Assembly: GCA_022599575.1 (NCBI GenBank) | Contig: JAHZMA010000076.1 | Coordinates: 1 to 46,538, forward strand | DNA from: Alphaproteobacteria bacterium | GTDB lineage: Bacteria > Pseudomonadota > Alphaproteobacteria > JABAAW01 > JAHZMA01 | DNA length: 46,538 nt | Direction of reading: 5' to 3' | Part shown: piece after piece, positions 35,901 through 44,313 of the stretch | Numbering within the stretch: position 1 is the first letter of the stretch | Layout of the letters: every line of letters begins with the position of its first letter | Notes under the pieces: model-generated | Told to the model about the DNA's origin: nothing | Seen by the model: only the letters and a program-made list of their open reading frames with translations | Database searches by the model: none | Program-made: the position numbers and the translations under genes

Positions 35901-37481
35901 CAAAGGGCGGTAATGGTCGGTCAAAACAGCAAGTGGACTATCATCACCCATCGACCCCGTTGGCTCTTTACCCTCTTCGGCAATTGGAAACAGAGTCATT
36001 TCAATATCTTCAATCGTCCAGCCCACCTGCATTTGATGGCGCAATAAATCTTGCTTTGCCAATGATGCTTTTTGCAATGGCTGAATTTTCATATCTTTCA
36101 TGCGCTTGATATTGCTAACGCGCTTACCATAATCTTGTCGCTTGGCGATAATCATTTTCAAATCATCATCACCATATAATTTGCCCTGCTTAAAATTAAG
36201 TGCCAGCATCTCACCTGCACCAATGATACCATTTCTTTCAATCTGTGCGGGGTCAATCGCCACCATGCCTGTTTCAGACCCCATCACCAAAAAACCATCT
36301 TTGGTAACGCTATAACGCAACGGACGAAAACCAGAACGGTCAAGCCCGCCTAACAGCCAATCGCCAAAATAGCCGCAAATGGCAGCTGGCCCATCCCATG
36401 GTTCTACCACACGGCTTACCCAGCGATAGAAATCAACCAGTTTTTTCGGCAAATGGTCACGATTAAGCTCCCACGCTTCGGGCATCAGCATTGATTTTAC
36501 TTCTGGCAGGCTACGTTCGGCATCGGTTTGCAACATAATTTCAAAGCAATTATCAAGCGCAGCACTATCGGATGCGCTGGCGGTAATCACGGGAATCAAA
36601 TCTTGAATTGAATCACCAAGTGTATCTGATTGCATTCTGCGCTCGTAACTTCGCATTAGATTGCGATTGCCCGATAGGGTGTTAATCTCGCCATTATGTG
36701 CCAAAATCCGAAATGGCTGTGCCAGCCACCATTGCGGAAATGTATTGGTAGAATAACGCTGATGGTAAATCGCAAAATGCGAAATAAAACGTTCATCTTG
36801 CAAATCAGGATAAAAACTATCTAGCTGTTCTGCCAAAAACAAGCCTTTATAAATCAGCGAGCGCGATGATAGCGAACATATATAAAATTCTTTTAGCGCA
36901 CCTGCAATGACACGCTTTTCAATGAAACGGCGTATCAGAAATAAATCGCGTTCAAAATGTTCGGCACTGGCATTTTTGCTATTGCCTATTACCAGCTGTT
37001 CAATTTCAGGGCGCGTGCTTTCCGCCTTTGCGCCAATGATGCTGGCATCAACTGGCACATGCCGCCAGCCTAATACTTGATAGCCGTTACGGATAACTTC
37101 ATGCTCGCAAATCACACGGCATTTTTCTTGTTCTGCCAAATCATTGCGCGGTAAAAATATTTGCCCGACTGCAATCTGCCCCTTATAATCTTTGCCCTCA
37201 TTCACCGCTTGCAACCAATCAGCAAAAAACTGCTGTGGAATCGCGATATGAATGCCCGCACCATCGCCTGTTTTACCATCGGCATCTACCGCGCCCCTAT
37301 GCCACACCGCTTTGAGCGCATCAATCCCCATCTGCACCACGTCACGACATGGCTCCCCCGCAATATTGGCAACCAAGCCAACACCACATGCGGCTTTTTC
37401 AAACTGTGGTAGATACATTCCCCGCTCCGCGAGCAACTTTTTTTGCTCCGCGAGCAACTTTTGTTGTTCAAAATTTTTCAT
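32934..37481 (-). CDS. gltB: Glutamate synthase large (alpha) subunit
   Basis: This 1515-residue protein is full length for GltB. An N-terminal propeptide precedes Cys32 in AACGVGLVANI, the expected nucleophile of the type II glutamine amidotransferase domain (to about 430). The central domain follows. The FMN domain includes GEGGEDKARFTPRSNGDNASSAIKQ-type motifs near residue 900 and ISGHSGGTGASPQSSIKYAG. The 3Fe-4S cysteines are in CIMVRQCHSNTCPVGVC near 1130. A C-terminal beta-helix has repeated G-rich strands. It makes glutamate from glutamine and 2-oxoglutarate, using electrons from GltD. The propeptide contains a 7-codon tandem duplication. gltD lies four bases upstream in the same operon. 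Confidence 0.97.
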   Translation of the reverse strand: MKNFEQQKLLAEQKKLLAERGMYLPQFEKAACGVGLVANIAGEPCRDVVQMGIDALKAVWHRGAVDADGKTGDGAGIHIAIPQQFFADWLQAVNEGKDYKGQIAVGQIFLPRNDLAEQEKCRVICEHEVIRNGYQVLGWRHVPVDASIIGAKAESTRPEIEQLVIGNSKNASAEHFERDLFLIRRFIEKRVIAGALKEFYICSLSSRSLIYKGLFLAEQLDSFYPDLQDERFISHFAIYHQRYSTNTFPQWWLAQPFRILAHNGEINTLSGNRNLMRSYERRMQSDTLGDSIQDLIPVITASASDSAALDNCFEIMLQTDAERSLPEVKSMLMPEAWELNRDHLPKKLVDFYRWVSRVVEPWDGPAAICGYFGDWLLGGLDRSGFRPLRYSVTKDGFLVMGSETGMVAIDPAQIERNGIIGAGEMLALNFKQGKLYGDDDLKMIIAKRQDYGKRVSNIKRMKDMKIQPLQKASLAKQDLLRHQMQVGWTIEDIEMTLFPIAEEGKEPTGSMGDDSPLAVLTDHYRPLHHYFRQDFSQVTNPPLDSLRERYVMSLRTHLGNQGNILGDDKNHDDVIVQLESPIILSGRSVALKKILPKTATAMIDCTFQADSLYGLRDALHRIRTEAEQYARSGKIHLFLTDRQVSEDKAIIPMILATSAIHSHLLDLGLRSYCSLNVETAECYDVHNVAVLIGVGATTIFPWLTEQTLLSLHGAGRFGDIEAGKLLDNYRMGIDAGLLKIISKMGISIIGAYRGGYNFEAVGLSRSLVAEFFPGLPSRISGVGLSGLQKKVINQHQKAFAGGDNLLPIGGFLKARSSGDVHGWDGKMMHVMQEAVGRNSYELWQKYSKGIHSMKPIFLRDLLDFRYEKVNAIPLEHVSSVTEIRKKFIAPGISLGALSPEAHETLAIAMNRIGARSDSGEGGEDKARFTPRSNGDNASSAIKQVASGRFGVTAEYLNNCREIEIKMAQGAKPGEGGQLPGHKVSPLIARLRHSTEGVTLISPPPHHDIYSIEDLAQLIYDLKQINPDAEVCVKLVARSGIGTVAAGVAKAHADTILISGHSGGTGASPQSSIKYAGLPWEMGLSEVHQVLMLNNLRHKVKLRTDGGIKTGRDVVMAAILGAEEYGIGTAALVAMGCIMVRQCHSNTCPVGVCTQDESLREKFTGTPEKVINLMTFIAEEVRDILSSLGVSSLEEVIGRTDLLWQVSRGNVDLDDLDLNALLFKMEQKNQICKRETRNPVPDGVDIQMIKDAKPFFDHNEKIELSYNIRNTDRTVGARLSSAITRKYGMDKLPDNQLYLKLKGWAGQSFGAFAVKGLTLHLTGDANDYVGKGLSGGIIIIHPYRRASIASNQNSIMGNTVLYGATAGKLYAAGTAGQRFAVRNSGANAVVEGIGNNGCEYMTGGEVLVLGAIGRNFGAGMTGGHAFLYGKDLADSEHLINQESVHFVPATDDFWQAHIKQKIETHHRLTGSKHAENILLDWEIQRDYFFHVIPHEMVSRLAHPISALSSLSAVAAE
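37424..37465 (-). repeat. 21-base tandem duplication in the gltB propeptide
   Basis: Two 21-base units (37424-37444 and 37445-37465), nearly identical, encode KLLAEQK and KLLAERG. They lie upstream of the catalytic Cys32, so they lengthen only the part expected to be cleaved off. An ATG just after them (residue 22) is an alternative start. Confidence 0.85.
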
Positions 37482-37485
37482 TGTC

Positions 37486-38961
37486 TTATACCTGTTTCAT
37501 TTTATTCTGTAGCCATTGGTGAATGCCTTTGGCAGCATCTTGCCCTTCGCGCACTGCCCACACCACCAAAGAGGCACCGCGCACAATATCGCCCGCCGCA
37601 AAAATGCCATTATGAGTGTTATCATTATCCGCATCGGCTTCATTTTCTATTTGGGCTTCTAGCATCATATCAGGATAGCGCGCGCGCAATGTACCCCATT
37701 GCGTAACAGGCAGAGCCTTATCAGCGAATTGTTCAGGCAGATTTTCAGGTTCAAAGCCGAGCGCCTGCACCACCATATCAGCAGGAAACACCGCCATTTC
37801 AGCATTTGCATCGGGCAATATTGCTTGCCTGCCATCAAACGCTTTTTCGCCAAGCCGCATTTTCTGCGCCTGCACTGCGGTAATCATGCCATTCTTGCTG
37901 ATAAACCCATCGGGCGCAACCAGCCAACAAAATTCTACGCCCTCTTGTTCGGCATTGGCAACTTCGCGCACCGAGCCCGGCATATTGGCACGGTCACGAC
38001 GATATAAACATTGCACCGATTTTGCGCCCTGCCTTACTGCAGTACGCACGCAATCCATTGCGGTATCTCCACCACCAAGCACCACCACTTTTTTGCCTTT
38101 GGCGTTTAGATTTGCGTTACTTGCTAGCTTATCGCCCAAATCTAACCGATTGCTATGAGTGAGATAATCCAGTGCCGCGATTAAATTTTTACTATCCGCA
38201 CCAACCACATCACCAATATCACGCGCCTGATAAACGCCAGTAGCAATCAGCACCGCATCATGATTTTTGCGTAATTCAGCGAAGCTTTTATCTTTGCCGA
38301 TACGGCAATTCAGCACAAATTTAACGCCCGATTGCGCCAGCCAATCCGCCCTGCGTTCAACAATATTTTTCTCTAGCTTAAATGCTGGAATCCCGTAAAT
38401 CAGCAAGCCACCCACGCGGTCATAGGCATCGTAAATCACCACCTGATAGCCAAATTCACGCAACCGTGCCGCCGCCGCAATGCCCGCTGGCCCTGCGCCA
38501 ATAATGCCGATGCTTTGCTTTAATTCGGTAAGCGGTTTAATCGGTTGCACCCAGCCATTATCGAATGCGGTATCGGTGATATATTTCTCCACCGCGCCTA
38601 TCGTTACTGTGCCATGCCCTGCTTGTTCTAACACGCACGAACCCTCGCATAGCCTATCTTGTGGACAAATACGCCCGCATATTTCGGGCAACACATTGGT
38701 TTGCGACGAGAGCAAATAGGCCTCATCTAGCCTGTTTTCTGCCACCCGCATCAACCAATCGGGGATGTTATTGCTAACGGGGCAATGGATTTGACAATAA
38801 GGCACACCGCATTGCGAACAACGCGCCGATTGCGATTCTGCCTGTTTGGCACTGAACGCCTGATAGATTTCTTGATAATCCTTAACCCGCGTTTGAGCAT
38901 CGCGTAATGAGGGCATCGCGCGCTTTTCAGCCACGAATTTAAGCATATTTTTATCTGACAT
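37486..38961 (-). CDS. gltD: Glutamate synthase small (beta) subunit
   Basis: This 491-residue protein has the GltD layout. N-terminal cysteine clusters CSQCGVPYCQIHCPVSN (near residue 47) and CGRICPQDRLCEGSC (near 95) bind 4Fe-4S clusters. The FAD loop IGIIGAGPAGIAAAARLREF is near 150, the NADPH loop VVLGGGDTAMDCVRTA near 290, and the C-terminal FAD contact GIFAAGDIVRGASLVVWA follows. It passes electrons from NADPH to GltB. GAGG lies upstream of the ATG. It is the first gene of the gltDB operon, in the order gltD-gltB. Confidence 0.96.
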   Translation of the reverse strand: MSDKNMLKFVAEKRAMPSLRDAQTRVKDYQEIYQAFSAKQAESQSARCSQCGVPYCQIHCPVSNNIPDWLMRVAENRLDEAYLLSSQTNVLPEICGRICPQDRLCEGSCVLEQAGHGTVTIGAVEKYITDTAFDNGWVQPIKPLTELKQSIGIIGAGPAGIAAAARLREFGYQVVIYDAYDRVGGLLIYGIPAFKLEKNIVERRADWLAQSGVKFVLNCRIGKDKSFAELRKNHDAVLIATGVYQARDIGDVVGADSKNLIAALDYLTHSNRLDLGDKLASNANLNAKGKKVVVLGGGDTAMDCVRTAVRQGAKSVQCLYRRDRANMPGSVREVANAEQEGVEFCWLVAPDGFISKNGMITAVQAQKMRLGEKAFDGRQAILPDANAEMAVFPADMVVQALGFEPENLPEQFADKALPVTQWGTLRARYPDMMLEAQIENEADADNDNTHNGIFAAGDIVRGASLVVWAVREGQDAAKGIHQWLQNKMKQV

Positions 38962-39020
38962 AATAGATTTACCTCAAAATGAGCGCATTTTTATGTATGC
39001 GTTTTAGTAATTATAGCACA

Positions 39021-39049
39021 ATTATAATATAGCGAATCACAACAAACAA
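39021..39049 (-). promoter_or_regulatory. Candidate promoter of gltD
   Basis: On the minus strand TTGTTT (39044-39049), 17 bases and TATAAT (39021-39026) precede gltD by about 60 bases. A second TATAAT-like box lies closer to the gene. The 324-base divergent gap 38962-39285 is very AT-rich and holds this site and the promoter of the next gene; no gene is seen. Confidence 0.45.
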
Positions 39050-39183
39050 GCAAAAAACATAATATATATAAGGGTAACTTAACTATATTTTATTATCATA
39101 CTGAAATATATTGATAAATAATTATATTTATTCGCATGGCATATAATTTAATGAGAGAATATGTGCATATATCTTACCATGAG

Positions 39184-39212
39184 TTGACATGAAAATATTT
39201 TTTGACTATATT
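39184..39212 (+). promoter_or_regulatory. Sigma70 promoter of the four-barrel lipoprotein gene
   Basis: TTGACA (39184-39189), 17 bases and TATATT (39207-39212) lie 74 bases before the ATG at 39286, a near-consensus match. Confidence 0.7.
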
Positions 39213-39285
39213 TATACGCGACAAATAATTACATAACTATTTGGATAATCGTTTTGTTAAAATGGTTTTGTTAGGGAGAAAGACA

Positions 39286-42200
39286 ATGTCAAATTTCAAG
39301 AATAATCTATTATTATCACTCTTATGCATGGTTTTATTGGTTGCCTGTAGCGCAACTGTGGCAACAGATGATGAAGGCGACACCAGCAACAATGTTTTTA
39401 ACGTTAAGCGTGGTGCTGATATTCAAACCACTGGCACATTACCGCAACTTACCGATGCAGACTATGATTCGCTTACATTGGCATCAGAAGATGCGAAAAA
39501 CAACATACAAGATGAAAGCAAAACACTTGTTTTAGAGGGGCTGGCAGTTGAAAGATATAGTAGTGTATTATGGGAACGTGATGATACGGAAGCAGATTTC
39601 GCGACAACTGAAACCCATACGATTTCTACAATCACCGCACCGCGCCTCTCACTCACATTTGATGCAGATGGCAATATATCTGAAACAAGCTTTTATGTTG
39701 GTGTAAACACACATACCGCCAGCTATAATGGTGGCGCTAATGAAACCAGCAGCAGCACAGAATTTATGAGTGACATTGATGGTCATAACAATCAGAGTAG
39801 TTTGTTTTTAGGCAGGGACTGGAAAAATGAAACTGATTCATCTTTCAATTTTACCTCACACTATATGATAGGCGCCTCTTTGCAATTAGTCACAGAGACT
39901 TTGCCGTCTGATACTAGCGCACTTACCACCGCCAACCATAATTATTATCTAGGATTTGGCATTGCTGGTATGGAAACTGAGGGCAGTAATCTCCCTAATA
40001 ATATCACTGCTGTCTTTAAGGGTATTGGCACTGGAGATTATATAGATGCCACGAACAATTACTTTATTGATTTTAACTTAACAGCCAATGTTCATTTTGG
40101 CAACCGCACCGTAGGGTTAGCGACACAAAATGTAATGGGCAAATCTTGTGACACTAACGGAGACAATTGCACGACAAACTCTTTGCCCCAGCTTAATTTC
40201 ACTGGCACATTAAGATATGCTAATAACACGAATATCATCACTGGCGCTATTACGTCAACCAGTGGCATGAGTGGCACAGCCGATGCAAGATTTTATGGCA
40301 CAGGCGCAAGCACGGAAGCAAATGCCGTCAAAGAATTAGGTGGCACATTTTCGATGATAAAAGGCACGAGCGAATCTTATCACGGTCTATTCGGCGCAAC
40401 AGAAATATCCAGAGCTGATATTCCTGCTGATGGCGATGGTAATGGCGATGGTGATGGTGATGGCGATGGTGATGGTAATGGCGATGGTGATGGTAATGGC
40501 GATGGCGATGGTAACGGCGACAACTCCTATGCAGTCTCTAACAGTCAAGAAGCAACCGATAAGATAATTGATGGTGAAACTGTGCCAACAACATTTAATA
40601 CCAATGGGCTAAACAGTTTCAAGGATGATGCGCGTAAAGGCACAAGCAACAACTTAACCGCAAATGCTGTGCAGATAACAAAAGATACAAGCAATGACAC
40701 CATTATCAGCACTAAAATCACGGGCGCTGTGGCGCAATTTGGCTATGCGCCTGATGGTGATTTTGCCGATGGCAGTTTTAATTTCTATTTTGCTGATACA
40801 AAATATAACACAAATGGCGAAACTGGCTTTTCAGATCATATCGGTTATTTTAAGTCTTATTACGCACCTCGCGCTGACGGCACATATTTGTTCGGGATAG
40901 ATACAGAAATCGATAGCTTTGGCTTTTCGCCACATTATATGGCAATGATTGATTGGCGCGCCAATCAATCATCTGGTGGCAATTATGGTTTTGCCATCAC
41001 TGGCTTTGCAACAGATGGTGATAAAATTCCAACCAATCGTGACCCTCTTAAATTTGCTGGCAAAGGGTTTGGGCAATATCATACTGCTAATATTGGTTAT
41101 GTCACACATTTTGATGTCACTGCCATTGTTGATTTTGGCGGTACAATCGCTTTATCTGCTACCAATACATGCTATGGTAATAATAGTAACGTTTTTTCCA
41201 ATTGCACACAAGCAAGTGGCAAACTATCCCACTTAGATTTTACTGGCACATTAACTTATGATAGAGGAGTGAATATTCTGACTGCCAGCAACCTTACAAC
41301 AGCAGGCAATAGTAGCAATGCACAATTAACAGGCACAGCTGATGCGCGTTTTTATGGTGATCATATATCAGAATTAGGTGGCACTTTTAGCATGACAAGC
41401 AATCAAGCGGGTTATGTCGGTTATTTCGGGGCTGCACGAGGCACTATCACATTCCCCAATGCAATCATTGAAACTGCCGATAATATTGGCGCGCCAACAA
41501 CTTTTAATCAGCATGGTTTAACAGGCTTTAACGACCCCAATCGCTTTGATGATAGCAATGATGTAGGAAGAAAGAATAATGCCCTGCAAATAAAAACTGC
41601 TGTGCAAATAACAAAAAATTCGCTTGATAAAACCATTAGCAATCAAAAAATTACTGATGCTGTGGTTGATTTTGACTATGCAGATGATGACCCTTATTTG
41701 TTTGAGGGCGATTTTGCCAAAGGTGAAAGTTTAAGATTATATGTTGGTGATAAAAAATATACCACAACCGCCGATGCTCGTAGTGGTAGTGATTATATTA
41801 GTGAGTATATTTACAATAGTAGCAATGATGATCCCTTTAAGAGTTTAAAATTAAGCAAAGAAAGTAGTTATTTCGGTTTTACACCAAATTATATGGCATT
41901 GATTGCTTGGGAAGTGGAAAAGGATTATCATGATAGCTATGGTTTTGCCATTACTGGCTTTGAGACTGCTAGCGGTGATATTCCTGCCATGACTGACATC
42001 ATCAGCTTTACTGGCAAAGGGCGTGGGCGATATTATGCTACCAATGCTGACGATTATATCTATTTTAATGTAACAGCCGATGTTAATTTTAGCGGTAAAA
42101 AAATCACTTTATCTAGTATGAATAGCTGCACTGCTTTCTTTCAATGCGAAAAGGCAGATAATCAGCGACCGCATCTTAATTTCACTTCCGCATCATTAAG

Positions 42201-43284
42201 CTATACAGCAAGCGAAAACACCTTCGATGGTAATATTGAAACTGATGGCGATGCTGATAATGCAAAATTAACAGGCACAGCCAATGCCCGCTTTTATGGC
42301 ACAGGCGATGATGCAGCTGAAGAATTAGGTGGCACATTCAATGTGAGCAATGATGAAGCAGCTTATGTCGGCTGGTTCGCTGCTGATAAGCCAATCGCTT
42401 ATGTGTTTGGGAATATATCACAAAACTATTATAATAGTCGCAAAGTAAACAGAACTGGTAGCTACGGTTATGAGTTTCCTACTCCATCATATAACGCTAT
42501 CGGGTTTACCAATAGCAGCGATATTCTCAGCCAAAGGATTGTGATACGGCAAACATCTAATCTCATTAATGGAATTACAGTCAAGACGCTTCGCCTTAAT
42601 GGCTCTACAAGCACAACTGTAGAATTTGCTGAGAATGCTCCTTTGAACACACGAGCTCATATTGGCGGTGATGTTGGCGGTGGCGATTTACGTATTAGTC
42701 ACAAAACAATCGCCGATGCTAATAATTGGCTAGCAATTCATGATGATACAAAGACCGGAAGTTCTATTACCGCCCCACCTGATTGGACATATCACACGCT
42801 TGGGTTTTGGAAACAAGGTGACGATTTTGGCGCGTTTTCAACAGGTTTATTCACCAATGATATACCAACAGCTGGTAATGCAACTTTTAACGGCAAAGCC
42901 TACGGTTTTTATAAATTAGATAACATCAACTATATCACACGTGGCACGGCAGTAATAACAGCTGATTTTGATAATGCTTCAGTAAATCTTGCGGTAACAG
43001 GCACACGAAAAACGCCAGAACCCTCTTTCACATCGATAATTACGACATATAACTTTGGCACTGATGCAAGCGATGCGGCTGAGCTTGATTTTACCAATGA
43101 TTTAGCTTACGATGCCCGTTACAAATGGTTTAGGGGCGATATAAATTCCTCTGCGTTGAATGGCTCGGCAGTGACGAAATTTTATGGCCCGAATGCAGAA
43201 GAAGCTGGTGGCACATTTAAGATGACTGGCACTGTTAACAGCAAAGCAGCAAGCTATGTTGGTGCTTTTGGTGCGAAGAAATAA
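39286..43284 (+). CDS. Four-barrel surface lipoprotein (TbpB/Slam-type) with Asp-Gly linker
   Basis: The ATG at 39286 has AGGGAG upstream and opens a lipoprotein signal (MSNFKNNLLLSLLCMVLLVAC, lipobox LVAC, Cys21); the TTG at 39241 is not needed. The 1332-residue protein has four barrel units closing near 40397 (FGATE), 41430 (FGAAR), 42380 (FAADK) and 43270 (FGAKK). Each has ARFYG or KFYG and a GGTF motif; the last, KFYGPNAEEAGGTFKM, is closest to classic TbpB-like barrels. Units one to three have a Cys pair (CDTNGDNC, CYGNNSNVFSNC, CTAFFQC) and unit four has none. A 31-codon Asp/Asn-Gly run joins units one and two. It is a paralogue of the two lipoproteins at the left end. Ligand unknown. 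Confidence 0.85.
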   Translation: MSNFKNNLLLSLLCMVLLVACSATVATDDEGDTSNNVFNVKRGADIQTTGTLPQLTDADYDSLTLASEDAKNNIQDESKTLVLEGLAVERYSSVLWERDDTEADFATTETHTISTITAPRLSLTFDADGNISETSFYVGVNTHTASYNGGANETSSSTEFMSDIDGHNNQSSLFLGRDWKNETDSSFNFTSHYMIGASLQLVTETLPSDTSALTTANHNYYLGFGIAGMETEGSNLPNNITAVFKGIGTGDYIDATNNYFIDFNLTANVHFGNRTVGLATQNVMGKSCDTNGDNCTTNSLPQLNFTGTLRYANNTNIITGAITSTSGMSGTADARFYGTGASTEANAVKELGGTFSMIKGTSESYHGLFGATEISRADIPADGDGNGDGDGDGDGDGNGDGDGNGDGDGNGDNSYAVSNSQEATDKIIDGETVPTTFNTNGLNSFKDDARKGTSNNLTANAVQITKDTSNDTIISTKITGAVAQFGYAPDGDFADGSFNFYFADTKYNTNGETGFSDHIGYFKSYYAPRADGTYLFGIDTEIDSFGFSPHYMAMIDWRANQSSGGNYGFAITGFATDGDKIPTNRDPLKFAGKGFGQYHTANIGYVTHFDVTAIVDFGGTIALSATNTCYGNNSNVFSNCTQASGKLSHLDFTGTLTYDRGVNILTASNLTTAGNSSNAQLTGTADARFYGDHISELGGTFSMTSNQAGYVGYFGAARGTITFPNAIIETADNIGAPTTFNQHGLTGFNDPNRFDDSNDVGRKNNALQIKTAVQITKNSLDKTISNQKITDAVVDFDYADDDPYLFEGDFAKGESLRLYVGDKKYTTTADARSGSDYISEYIYNSSNDDPFKSLKLSKESSYFGFTPNYMALIAWEVEKDYHDSYGFAITGFETASGDIPAMTDIISFTGKGRGRYYATNADDYIYFNVTADVNFSGKKITLSSMNSCTAFFQCEKADNQRPHLNFTSASLSYTASENTFDGNIETDGDADNAKLTGTANARFYGTGDDAAEELGGTFNVSNDEAAYVGWFAADKPIAYVFGNISQNYYNSRKVNRTGSYGYEFPTPSYNAIGFTNSSDILSQRIVIRQTSNLINGITVKTLRLNGSTSTTVEFAENAPLNTRAHIGGDVGGGDLRISHKTIADANNWLAIHDDTKTGSSITAPPDWTYHTLGFWKQGDDFGAFSTGLFTNDIPTAGNATFNGKAYGFYKLDNINYITRGTAVITADFDNASVNLAVTGTRKTPEPSFTSIITTYNFGTDASDAAELDFTNDLAYDARYKWFRGDINSSALNGSAVTKFYGPNAEEAGGTFKMTGTVNSKAASYVGAFGAKK
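40429..40521 (+). repeat. Hexanucleotide Asp-Gly / Asn-Gly coding repeat
   Basis: Thirty-one codons alternate Asp or Asn with Gly, built from GATGGY units with scattered GAT to AAT changes. It forms a flexible acidic linker between barrel units one and two, with calcium-binding potential. The six-base period lets the tract expand or shrink in frame. Confidence 0.92.
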
Positions 43285-43302
43285 GGTTTATTAATGGGTG
43301 GC

Positions 43303-43341
43303 GCGGGTTCGCATCTATGATTCTTTACGAATCCGCTTTTT
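43303..43341 (+). terminator. Terminator of the four-barrel lipoprotein gene, overlapping the end of argF
   Basis: GCGGGTTCG (43303-43311) pairs with CGAATCCGC (43328-43336), with one G-T pair, followed by five T. Its right arm lies within the last codons of the convergent argF gene. A second perfect 9-base stem (43334-43342 with 43354-43362) overlaps it and could serve the other direction. Confidence 0.65.
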
Positions 43342-44313
43342 CTTTCTTTTGGCGAAAAAGCGATTTGGCAGTAACAAACCACGTTTGCCACCCAGACACC
43401 AGAGAATAATGCTTTTCTGCACATGCAGACGATTTTCAGCCTCGTCCCATACAATCGATTGCGCGCCATCCATCACTTCAGCCGTTACCTCTTCACCCCG
43501 ATGCGCGGGCAGGCAGTGCATAAATACCGCATCAGCATGGGCTTGACGCATAATATCGGCATTGACCTGATAGGGCATAAAGAGTGAATTAACAGCACCA
43601 TTATTGGCTTCATCGCCCATTGATACCCATGTATCAGTGACCACCGCATGGGCGCCATTGGCGGCATCTTGAGCGTTTGGCGTTACAAACACACAATCCT
43701 TATCTTGATTTGCCCACTTAACCGCTTTATCCAAAAAATTCAAACGCGCTTCTGGCACTGCCAAATGTAATTCAAACCCGAAATGACGCGCGGCATGGGC
43801 AAGGCTTGCCGAAACATTGTTGCCATCACCTAGCCATGCAATTTTCTTACCTTTAATACTGCCGCGATGCTCTTCAAACGTCATCATATCCGCCATGATT
43901 TGGCAGGGATGTGAATCATCAGTCAAGCCGTTAATCACTGGCACGGTGGCATGTTCCGCCATATCTAGCAAACGCTGTTCTTCTGCGGTGCGTATCATGA
44001 TAATATTCACATAACGCGATAAAACTTTGGCAGTATCGGCAATGCTTTCGCCCCGCCCAAGCTGCATTTCTTGCCCCGAAAGCGCAGTGATACCGCCGCC
44101 CAACTGGCGCATCGCCACATCAAAACTAACTCTGGTGCGCGTTGAGGGCTTATCAAAAATCATCGCTAAAATTTTGCCACTCAAAAATTGTTCGGTCTTA
44201 CGGCGCGCTTTCATTTTAACGGCAATATCCAAAATCACCTGTAAGGTTTTGCTATCCATACGGGTGAGGCATAAAAAATCACCGCCTATGCGCTTCTTCA
44301 TCAGTTTTTTCAT
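43315..44313 (-). CDS. argF: Ornithine carbamoyltransferase
   Basis: This 332-residue protein has the carbamoyl-phosphate motif [20 protein letters not shown] near residue 54, the ornithine-loop motif [11 protein letters not shown] near 140, [12 protein letters not shown], and [11 protein letters not shown] near 270. It makes citrulline from ornithine and carbamoyl phosphate in arginine synthesis. The C-terminus carries a basic tail ([16 protein letters not shown]) beyond the usual end after ILWCLGG, encoded by DNA that is the opposite strand of the neighbour's terminator. The ATG overlaps the argD stop by four bases. A start further in ([12 protein letters not shown]) is also possible. Confidence 0.95.
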   Translation of the reverse strand: MKKLMKKRIGGDFLCLTRMDSKTLQVILDIAVKMKARRKTEQFLSGKILAMIFDKPSTRTRVSFDVAMRQLGGGITALSGQEMQLGRGESIADTAKVLSRYVNIIMIRTAEEQRLLDMAEHATVPVINGLTDDSHPCQIMADMMTFEEHRGSIKGKKIAWLGDGNNVSASLAHAARHFGFELHLAVPEARLNFLDKAVKWANQDKDCVFVTPNAQDAANGAHAVVTDTWVSMGDEANNGAVNSLFMPYQVNADIMRQAHADAVFMHCLPAHRGEEVTAEVMDGAQSIVWDEAENRLHVQKSIILWCLGGKRGLLLPNRFFAKRKKKRIRKES

